A DNA stretch of 64,000 bases. Origin: Planctomycetota bacterium (GTDB lineage Bacteria; Planctomycetota; Planctomycetia; Pirellulales; Pirellulaceae). The stretch is taken from assembly GCA_026692845.1 (NCBI GenBank), contig JAPLNM010000034.1:87125-151124 (forward strand), read 5' to 3'. Under the pieces are notes generated by a model. That model ran no database searches. It was not told where the DNA came from and worked only from the letters and a program-made list of their open reading frames with translations. Shown piece after piece: positions 57,581 to 64,000 of the stretch. Each line of letters opens with the position of its first letter. Positions within the stretch are counted from its first letter, which is position 1. The position numbers and the translations under genes are program-made.

Positions 57581-57975
57581 GAGCAACCCGCCGTTTTCCG
57601 TCCCTTGCTTCGGTCATTGACTTCTTCCATGAGGCACAAGCCTTGGTCCAAAAGTGACCGCACGCAGAGGTCCACGAGCCGGTAGTGGATGTTGATACCT
57701 TCCCGACGAGATGCCAGGATGCCCAGGTCGGAAAGACGTTGAAGCTGATTGGACACAGCTTGTGGCTTCATCCCGACCGAGGCGGCAAGGTCGGTCACGC
57801 AAAGTTCGTCAGCCCGGACCAGGGCGTGCAGCAGACGAAGCCGGGTGTCGTTCGCCAGCACCTTGAATACAGCAGCCAACCCGCCCGCCTGAATGGGCGA
57901 AAGCAGCGGGCGTTCCTTCAAATCGGGCTTGGTGCAGCAACCCGTGTCGGCGTTCTTTGCGATCTTCGTTTTCAT
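57577..57975 (-). CDS. arsR: ArsR/SmtB-family arsenic repressor
   Basis: 132 residues. The winged helix has VLANDTRLRLLHALVRADEL, CVTDLAASVGMKPQAVSNQL and GINIHYRLVD. The usual CVCDLC triad is reduced to one Cys (C59), but an N-terminal Cys13-Cys14 pair is present. That arrangement resembles the Corynebacterium-type ArsR, which uses two N-terminal Cys plus one in this helix. AAGGAG precedes ATG 57975. First gene of the ars operon and self-regulated through the palindrome just upstream. Confidence 0.94.
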   Translation of the reverse strand: MKTKIAKNADTGCCTKPDLKERPLLSPIQAGGLAAVFKVLANDTRLRLLHALVRADELCVTDLAASVGMKPQAVSNQLQRLSDLGILASRREGINIHYRLVDLCVRSLLDQGLCLMEEVNDRSKGRKTAGCS

Positions 57976-57997
57976 GGCTGCTCCTTAAACTCCACTA

Positions 57998-58015
57998 TTA
58001 CACTATGCGGTGTAA
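57998..58015. promoter_or_regulatory. Candidate ArsR operator
   Basis: TTACAC (57998-58003) and GTGTAA (58010-58015) are inverted arms around TATGCG, 23 bp before arsR. Size and position fit an ArsR-family operator. Confidence 0.65.
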
Positions 58016-58090
58016 CGATGGAAGTCAAGGGAGCAAGATGGGGAGGCGAACCTGCTGACTGATGAACGACGTGGAAAACGCTTGTCGAAA

Positions 58091-59320
58091 TCAAACTCGC
58101 CGCCTGACAAACCACAACATCCAGCATACGCCGACCGCTCCTACGCCCGCTGCGATGCTGAACGCCAGCGTCGTATAACCGGCTTCTAGGAGCAGGCCAA
58201 CGTACAAGCTCGATACCATGTCGCCTACGGCATTGGCGCAAGCCAGCATCCCGAATCCAAGGCTTCTTCGCTCCCTGGGCAACAATTCCGCAGCGACCGC
58301 CTTTTCGAGAGTTTCTTCGATGGCGATATAAAAGCCTGACAGAATGATGGCCGCAACGAGCCAAACCAAGTTCCCGCTGAAGAATGCCAACATTAGGTTC
58401 GTTGCGACACCAATGCCGTAGCCAATGACCAACACCGGCAGTTTTGCCCTTCGATCACCGACATGCCCAACTGGATAGGCGGCTGCGGCACTCACCAAGT
58501 TGTGCAGCATGTATAGCAACACGGCCAGCGAGAGTGTTCCCGCAGCCATATTGCCGTCTTCACCAACCGTTCTTGCCGCCAGCCACACGATGAATGTCCG
58601 GGAGAAGTCCCCCAAGCCGAACAAGAATACGCCTATCAGGAACAACCAGAACGCCTTGGGGAACGGCGGCTTGGTAGTGGGCGGTGATTCGCCAGTTGGT
58701 TCGATAACTTGGCGAACCGGCTCATGGTCTTTCGTAAAGAAGAAAAACGCCCCCGCCGCCAGCAGACCGGGAATGATTGTCCACAGGATGATCGTGCGAA
58801 ATTCGACACCGCCCCACAGCAGCAGTACGGCAAACAGCGGCCCAACAACAGCCCCCAGCATGTCACCCGCTCGTTCCAGCCCGTAAGCCCTCCCAAAATA
58901 CTTCGGCTCCACGGCATCAGCGAGCATGAAGTCCCGCAGTGGCGACCGGAAACCTCGGCCCATCCATGCAGCACTCCTCAACGTCAGCACCGCCGCCACG
59001 CTTCCGACGAAGGCAATGCCCCATGTTCCCAATGTCGTGACGAGATAACCGAGCGAGGCCCACGGACGCTTTCGTTCAACGTGATGGCCGACGAATCCCC
59101 CGGCCAGCTTCGAGATGCTGACCAGGAAATCAGCCACGCCTTCGATCAAACCAAGTGCTGCTGCTCCAAGGCCGACCGTCGCCAAGTACATGGGCAGCAC
59201 CGCCGTACACATCTCATGGCTCACGTCCGAAAAGAAAGTGGCAAAGATGATGGCAACGACCGTGCGACTGATCCAATTCTTGCTGGTCGCATCGGGCGAA
59301 TCTTCCTTGACGTGTTCCAT
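58091..59320 (-). CDS. MFS transporter
   Basis: About 409 residues, twelve membrane helices. The loop after helix 2 reads GGFVGHHVERKRPWASLGYL. A second motif, RGFRSPLRDFMLADAVEPKY followed by FGRAYGLERAGD, marks a known MFS subfamily of unknown substrate. ATG 59320 has AGGAG eight bases before it and overlaps the stop of the small hydrolase (TGATG). It lies upstream of the ars operon on the same strand, so arsenic-compound export is possible but not shown. Confidence 0.88.
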   Translation of the reverse strand: MEHVKEDSPDATSKNWISRTVVAIIFATFFSDVSHEMCTAVLPMYLATVGLGAAALGLIEGVADFLVSISKLAGGFVGHHVERKRPWASLGYLVTTLGTWGIAFVGSVAAVLTLRSAAWMGRGFRSPLRDFMLADAVEPKYFGRAYGLERAGDMLGAVVGPLFAVLLLWGGVEFRTIILWTIIPGLLAAGAFFFFTKDHEPVRQVIEPTGESPPTTKPPFPKAFWLFLIGVFLFGLGDFSRTFIVWLAARTVGEDGNMAAGTLSLAVLLYMLHNLVSAAAAYPVGHVGDRRAKLPVLVIGYGIGVATNLMLAFFSGNLVWLVAAIILSGFYIAIEETLEKAVAAELLPRERRSLGFGMLACANAVGDMVSSLYVGLLLEAGYTTLAFSIAAGVGAVGVCWMLWFVRRRV

Positions 59321-59772
59321 CACACTCTCTCCTCGCACGCCCTCAACATCGCCGCCAGCGGCTCCGGGTCAGCAAGCCGGTGATCCGCACCGACCTCGAT
59401 CAATGTAGCCCCACTATTCCTGCCCAACTCTTCTGAATCGGCAAAAGGGATCACGTCATCTGCCCGGCTGTGCAGAATAACCGTGCCGGGCTTCACCGTC
59501 CCGGACGTTCCCCAATTCTTCCATGCCGGGCAGAGCAGGACGAGCTTGGCGTTGCCGATGTTGATGTTCATGGCAACTGCACCACCACGAGAACTTCCAA
59601 CCACGACCTGGGGCTGATGCTGATCGAACTCGGCCTGGGCGGTCGTGACAGCCAGCGTGAAGTCGTCGTCATCCAGCGCTGGGTTAATGACTTCGTGGCC
59701 GTGGTCCTTCAGGTACGTCGGTTTGACGCCGCCAGGGACCGAGTGCCAGCCGTGCAGGAAGAGGATTTTCAT
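59320..59772 (-). CDS. Small alpha/beta hydrolase (RBBP9/YdeN-like)
   Basis: About 150 residues from ATG 59772 (the upstream codon at 59784 is TTG). The fold has KILFLHGWHSVPGGVKPTYL, the nucleophile elbow VVGSSRGGAVAM, the acid in LHSRADDVIPF and the His in GADHRLADPE. The triad is complete. Small serine hydrolases of this kind act on small esters or short acyl groups. Coupled with the MFS gene that follows. Confidence 0.83.
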   Translation of the reverse strand: MKILFLHGWHSVPGGVKPTYLKDHGHEVINPALDDDDFTLAVTTAQAEFDQHQPQVVVGSSRGGAVAMNINIGNAKLVLLCPAWKNWGTSGTVKPGTVILHSRADDVIPFADSEELGRNSGATLIEVGADHRLADPEPLAAMLRACEERV

Positions 59773-59951
59773 GCCATCGCCCAATTGTTCTACAGCATCT
59801 CGACATTGGGCCTAGCGTCAGCACTCATCCCGCAATGTCCTTGATCGAATCATTCCCAAAAGCATTGTGACAGACCCTGGGTCTATCCGAAGACTTCAAC
59901 AATGAACTTGAGCGAGGATCGAAGGGTAAACCGACTGCACATCCTGTCGCC

Positions 59952-60761
59952 TCATTTGTGGAAGTAGGTTGGGCGGCTCCAAAATCTGAGTTCCTGTCGG
60001 GACAAAACGGCCCCGGCAAACGTCGTACTTAACATCCCCATGTCGAACACTGGAAAGTCGATTAAAGCAAACACCGGATGCGTCAGTTGTACTGAAGTAG
60101 CCGTTCTGTAACACGCACGAAGGTACTCCTCGCATTTCCCTCTGCCCCAAGGTTGCGACAATTCCTGCTGAACAAACTCGACCAATGCGCCATGAATTGA
60201 CGGTGAATGGCCTGATGATGGCTTCCACGCCAGGAGAGTGTCCGAAGGATCGGTCCCCTTGCCGACCGTGATCCGCAAGCACGAGAAAAATCCGTCTTCA
60301 AGGGGTTTTTCCGTGTTCGCCTGCTGAACGTCGAAGGATCGGTCATCAGTCCATCCCATGCGTTCAAGCCACATCGACAGGTCTGTTTCGGGGCCATGCG
60401 TTTCAGAGTAATGCGAATCACTCAGCAGCAGATTGTCACCGTGCAGTCGGACAGGAGAGTGGTTCACCGGAGCGAGATTGTGATAGCTGCTGGCCCAGCG
60501 GTAGATTCGGGTCGCCGTAGCGATGTCCTGGACCGTTCGATCCCAGGCTTTCTGGTCCACAGTCAAGTCGGCGTCGAAATCTTCGAGGAGCAGCAAGCCG
60601 GGACGAAGCTCGGCGATCTTGAGGTCACGAAGTCCATCGGGCAACTTCGGCTTTGTGCCGACCATGAAATCGTAGTCCTCGTCGCTGACCAGGATTTCAC
60701 CCGATGCACCGGCGCTGGTGTCCTGGTTGAATTTCAGAAGTTTCGCAATCCACTTCCACAT
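59952..60761 (-). CDS. Hypothetical protein, orphan pair member
   Basis: 269 residues, family not recognised. It starts with a basic, aromatic MWKWIAKLLKF segment and shows mixed alpha/beta sequence (ELRPGLLLLEDFDADLTVDQ, HLDNLLLSDSHYSE-like stretch). No signal peptide and no enzyme motif. Its ATG begins immediately after the stop of the Tat-exported protein gene, so the two are one unit. Confidence 0.6.
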   Translation of the reverse strand: MWKWIAKLLKFNQDTSAGASGEILVSDEDYDFMVGTKPKLPDGLRDLKIAELRPGLLLLEDFDADLTVDQKAWDRTVQDIATATRIYRWASSYHNLAPVNHSPVRLHGDNLLLSDSHYSETHGPETDLSMWLERMGWTDDRSFDVQQANTEKPLEDGFFSCLRITVGKGTDPSDTLLAWKPSSGHSPSIHGALVEFVQQELSQPWGRGKCEEYLRACYRTATSVQLTHPVFALIDFPVFDMGMLSTTFAGAVLSRQELRFWSRPTYFHK

Positions 60762-61628
60762 CTATTTCACACCTGATGACGTGACCGCCACTCGCTTGCC
60801 CCAGACCATCTCGAACCCCGGCAGCACGTTCACATCCAGGTTCGCCGCCATCCACGCCTTCACGTCAACCATCTCATCCCTGAATGTCCTGCGGCACGCA
60901 CCGCAGAAATGCTCAACAAACTCACACCGATTAAACACGCCCACCTGACGCAATCCGAAGTTCATTAAGAACGTCTCCCCAGAGCAATTTTGGCAAACCC
61001 CCGGACCAGATCGCCGCCATGCACTCTTGAGCGCCGCCCACGGAATAAAGCCGTCTTCCACGCCTTCCCAGGCAAACCCCGAACTCGTGCCAGGAGCAGC
61101 CTGCCAGTCGTCAGCTTCTTGCTCGAATCGCCTTCCCCATTTGCTCTGGAAGAGTTCGAGGTCGAAATCTGATGCGAGCGGGACGCCATACAAAAACGAA
61201 TCGCCGGTCAGTGTGGTGACGTTTTCCTTCTTGCGATCCCGCAACAAAACTTCGATCTCTGGGCGGGCCAACCCATGCGACTTAAAGAAGGGTTTGAGAT
61301 CGGCACGATTTGATCCCCAATGATCGACCACGACTCTTCCTGGATGAAGTTCCAGAAGGTTGAGCGAGCAGCGACGGACGACCAGCCGGATGATTCGCTC
61401 GCCATCGCTCGTGGTCAGCTTCGACAGCCCTTCGGCGGCACGAGCTAGGATTGGCTCATGGGCGTGTTCGATGGTCCATTGAACAGGGTCGGCGACGGGC
61501 CAGTGGTTCAGCGTGTCCGAGTGGATGAAGTGAAAGTTGGACGATGGCTTGGCAAAGATGCTCGTCGGAAAGAGCAATGCGCCAGCGATGGTGGCAGAAG
61601 TTTGAAGGAATTCTCGGCGATTGGTCAT
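60762..61628 (-). CDS. Tat-exported Cys-pair protein, orphan pair member
   Basis: 288 residues. The N-terminus NRREFLQTSATIAGALLFPT is a twin-arginine signal. The C-terminal third carries CQNCSGET and later CEFVEHFCGACRRTFRD, Cys pairs spaced like a zinc ribbon. The body (IIRLVVRRCSLNLLELHPGR) is unclassified. AGGAAG precedes ATG 61628. Export in folded form suggests a metal- or cofactor-containing protein. Confidence 0.7.
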   Translation of the reverse strand: MTNRREFLQTSATIAGALLFPTSIFAKPSSNFHFIHSDTLNHWPVADPVQWTIEHAHEPILARAAEGLSKLTTSDGERIIRLVVRRCSLNLLELHPGRVVVDHWGSNRADLKPFFKSHGLARPEIEVLLRDRKKENVTTLTGDSFLYGVPLASDFDLELFQSKWGRRFEQEADDWQAAPGTSSGFAWEGVEDGFIPWAALKSAWRRSGPGVCQNCSGETFLMNFGLRQVGVFNRCEFVEHFCGACRRTFRDEMVDVKAWMAANLDVNVLPGFEMVWGKRVAVTSSGVK

Positions 61629-61690
61629 GATTGCTTCCTGGGAAATTGCCCAATGGGAAGACGCAGTTGGGGGTGGCGGGGTTCGTTACG

Positions 61691-63757
61691 TCACTTGAGT
61701 AACGCATTGAGTCTCTTGAACGCAGATTCAAATCGTTCCAGTGTTTCCGCTGAAATCGACTTCTTTAGTGTTGTGATGTTCTCGATCAAATATCGTGCAG
61801 GTCGGAAGTGGTTGAACTTCGCCGTTTCTTTGAGCGGATTGGTCCCAAAGAATTCATCCAGGCGAACAAGAATCCGAGGGTTGCCAGTAGCTACATCTGA
61901 TTCTTTCGGCTTCTTTGAAAGATCATTGGCATACTCGCCATTCACCAGCTTCAAGTAGAACGGCACGTCAAACATATCTTCGATGTCTGCTTCAGCCGTG
62001 GAAGTAAAGTCTGCGAATGTGAGGACGTGGTTCTTGTTGAGCAACTTGCGCTTATACAAGTTCTCGATGGTTTGTTGATCCTTTCTCTGCAAGTCAATCA
62101 GCGTTGCGACGGTCAGTCCTTTCTGTGATCCGAGTAACGCTGCAAAGGTCGGAATTTTATCCGAACCACCAACCGGCGTGACCGTCCAGCGCTGATCCAG
62201 ACCTTCACGCTGAGATTCTTCCAGCAGGCTTGTGATTGCCTGGATATAGAGCAGGTCAGACACTCCCTCAACGACAAGGCAATTGGGTCCAACGAAAAGT
62301 GTTTGTGCGATGTCATACCCCAGCGCACCTTGGAGCGGGAACAGACTTCCTTCGCTTGCTTCCAATACCTCTTGGAAAACCTTCGTGCCAGCTTGCTCGG
62401 TTGGCAGCGGCTCCTTGATGTCGATGCTCTTGTCTTCCACGATTCGCACTCGATCAAAATGATGGGGGTCCACCATGAATGGCGAATGCGTCGTGTAGAC
62501 CACTTGATTGTGGCCTTTGAGTTCATCTTCGATGTACTTTAACAGGTCACTCTGAGCCTTGGCGTGGAGGAACAGGCCCGGCTCATCCAGTAGCAAAATC
62601 AATGGCTCTTTGGTCTTCTTCTGTTTGCCGAACCATGCCAAAAAAGAAAAGAACCAGAGAAAGCCCTTCGAGCGACTACCGAGTAACGTACTGACTCGAT
62701 GAATCGTATCATCCACCCGTCCCCAGAGATTTGTGCCGTTGCGCATGTCTTCGGGATCATTGGGGCGACCGGGCCGCACGTCAAAACGAACTTGAAGATG
62801 CTGATTCTGCGACCAGAACTTCAGAATCTGTTTTGAAAGATGGTTTGAAGCGCCTTCGAGCTTGGCGACCAAATCCTCAGTTCGTTGTGGATTTAGCAAT
62901 TGGTCGAGATCGAGTCGGGCGAGTTCGATTAGGCCGAGCATTGGCAAATCGGGCGACTTGAGGCTTTTTGCGTTCTGTCGCTCTTTCAGTTTCTCGATGT
63001 TGACGTGACCTTCCATCTGGTAATACTCATCGAAGTACAGGAACTTCGGCCAAGTCGGCTTGAGATACGTCGTCCAGATGTAGATGCTCAGACCAGTCGT
63101 AGAGATTGAAGTCAGTAAGCCCTTCAACTTTTTGGATGCCTCGGATTCTGCGAGCAGATCGGCCTCGTGGATGGCCTTCGTCTTGGCGTCAGGGTCCGCT
63201 AGTGCTTCAGCTTGAGCCTTCGCAGCAGCGTACTTTTCTTGCCGGGCCTCGGCATCGGCATCAAGGAATGCTGTCAGCGCCGCAATCGTTTGGCAAGCTG
63301 TTGCTGCTTCAGCAACCTCCTTTGGAAGTTTGTGGTTCTTGACCAAAGTTGAAACGGCGACTGCTTCGTTCACCTTCAAGTCTACATATAGTGTGTTGTC
63401 GTAACCCTTCGAGAGCTTGACGATTGCTTCGGGCAGAACGCCCTCGCCAAACATTGCCTCCGCTTTCTTGACTTCCTCAGTTTCCAGGTTGTATTTCGCA
63501 CGCACAACGATGGCGGCTTTGATCTCCTCGTCTTCCACCCGCTGTCGATATTCTTCCACTTCAGATCGAGGATATTCGTCGGTCACATCGAACTTGGCGT
63601 GTTCTGGAACGACAGGGTTGAGTTTGTAGAGTGCTTGGAGAATCGAGGTTTTCCCGGACTCGTTCTTCCCAACAAGGCACGTCACATCGCCTACTTCAAC
63701 GGGCGTCGAGTACCGCACCGACTTGAAATCTCGAATTTCAAAAGTGACCAGTTTCAT
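61691..63757 (-). CDS. OLD-family ATPase with TOPRIM nuclease domain
   Basis: About 688 residues from ATG 63757, which starts the conserved KLVTFEIRDFKSVRYS. The SMC-like ATPase has VGKNESGKTSIL (Walker A), and LILLLDEPGLFLHAKAQSDL holds the signature and Walker B acids. An insert rich in Glu and Lys forms a coiled coil. The C-terminal TOPRIM domain shows LVVEGVSDLLYIQAI, TVTPVGGSDKIP and EADIEDMFD, with the metal Glu and Asp. OLD nucleases are found in phage defence and DNA repair. No GajB-type helicase follows, so it is a class 1 stand-alone OLD or paired with the gene at the right edge. Confidence 0.88.
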   Translation of the reverse strand: MKLVTFEIRDFKSVRYSTPVEVGDVTCLVGKNESGKTSILQALYKLNPVVPEHAKFDVTDEYPRSEVEEYRQRVEDEEIKAAIVVRAKYNLETEEVKKAEAMFGEGVLPEAIVKLSKGYDNTLYVDLKVNEAVAVSTLVKNHKLPKEVAEAATACQTIAALTAFLDADAEARQEKYAAAKAQAEALADPDAKTKAIHEADLLAESEASKKLKGLLTSISTTGLSIYIWTTYLKPTWPKFLYFDEYYQMEGHVNIEKLKERQNAKSLKSPDLPMLGLIELARLDLDQLLNPQRTEDLVAKLEGASNHLSKQILKFWSQNQHLQVRFDVRPGRPNDPEDMRNGTNLWGRVDDTIHRVSTLLGSRSKGFLWFFSFLAWFGKQKKTKEPLILLLDEPGLFLHAKAQSDLLKYIEDELKGHNQVVYTTHSPFMVDPHHFDRVRIVEDKSIDIKEPLPTEQAGTKVFQEVLEASEGSLFPLQGALGYDIAQTLFVGPNCLVVEGVSDLLYIQAITSLLEESQREGLDQRWTVTPVGGSDKIPTFAALLGSQKGLTVATLIDLQRKDQQTIENLYKRKLLNKNHVLTFADFTSTAEADIEDMFDVPFYLKLVNGEYANDLSKKPKESDVATGNPRILVRLDEFFGTNPLKETAKFNHFRPARYLIENITTLKKSISAETLERFESAFKRLNALLK

Positions 63758-63965
63758 GGTTCGGCGTGCCTTTCCCTGAAGATGCGATGTTGAACTCACT
63801 CGTCCCCGTCGCCAATCCTTTTTAGCGCAGTACGATATACGCTATAGTTCGCAAAACAAGAAGTCAAGACGACGGGCGATTGAAAACCTGTGGCCCAGCC
63901 CGTAGACTATCCGTTCGGCGTTTCGGCCAGCAGTTTGGGGCTTTCCCCCGGACAAGGAGCATTGT

Positions 63966-64000
63966 GTGTCAAGCAGCGTAGGAGAGCGGATAAAGCAAAG
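63966..64000 (+). CDS. Start of an XRE-type regulator gene (3' partial)
   Basis: GTG 63966 with AAGGAG at 63954-63959 starts a frame reading VSSSVGERIKQ up to the window edge, the typical N-terminus of an XRE helix-turn-helix protein. It is divergent from the OLD gene. Only eleven codons are visible, so the assignment is weak. Confidence 0.45.
   Translation, partial: MSSSVGERIKQ

Overview
The window looks like chromosomal DNA of a planctomycete, probably of the Pirellulales. It encodes several protein types typical of that group: an exported SHD1-domain protein, a Cys-rich YTV-repeat cell-surface protein, a BBP7-like outer-membrane barrel, a PEP-CTERM protein, an exported PQQ-propeller protein, and a PurL carrying extra PurS-like units. 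This assignment is an inference from gene content; there is no rRNA gene here and I recognised no tRNA.

Layout. 1-14.5 kb is housekeeping: metH (open at the left edge), an NfeD-like protein, an exported rhodanese, the imuA-imuB mutasome pair, then purL, tyrA and proC on the minus strand and an outer-membrane barrel. 14.5-28.4 kb is a looser region of surface proteins and a two-component system, with many palindromic intergenic repeats. Three exported-protein genes here are broken, each in a different way: an in-frame TAG, a slip in a T tract, and a 20-bp duplication. 28.4-38.7 kb returns to core genes: miaB, a PQQ protein, parA-parB, an FHA/adenylate cyclase sensor and an SHD1 protein.

38.7-64 kb reads as an accessory island. 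It opens with tandem repeats, a hexanucleotide microsatellite and the C-terminal relic of a UvrD-type helicase. It then carries a 187-bp duplicated leader with three-way-junction folding potential, and a stress block (TspO, AraC regulator, DUF417, VOC protein). Next come a MerR-controlled nitric-oxide-detoxification operon (MerR, quinol NO reductase, stand-alone ScdA_N domain, cupin), a VIT-type transporter with a 60-residue partner, and an arsenic operon (arsR, aquaporin, arsC, arsD, arsA) with no ArsB or Acr3 gene. It ends with an MFS transporter, an orphan gene pair and an OLD-family ATPase/nuclease. At the right edge an XRE-like gene begins.

How the genes work together. The NO operon and the arsenic operon are each preceded by a recognisable operator, so both look like self-contained response units. 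The divergent region at 24.1-24.7 kb carries a set of TGACAATT boxes that probably link the two-component regulator to itself and to the PEP-CTERM gene. The most unusual items are the duplicated structured leader, the TGACAATT box array, the zntA-like promoter in front of an NO reductase operon, and the duplicated 60-residue protein family.
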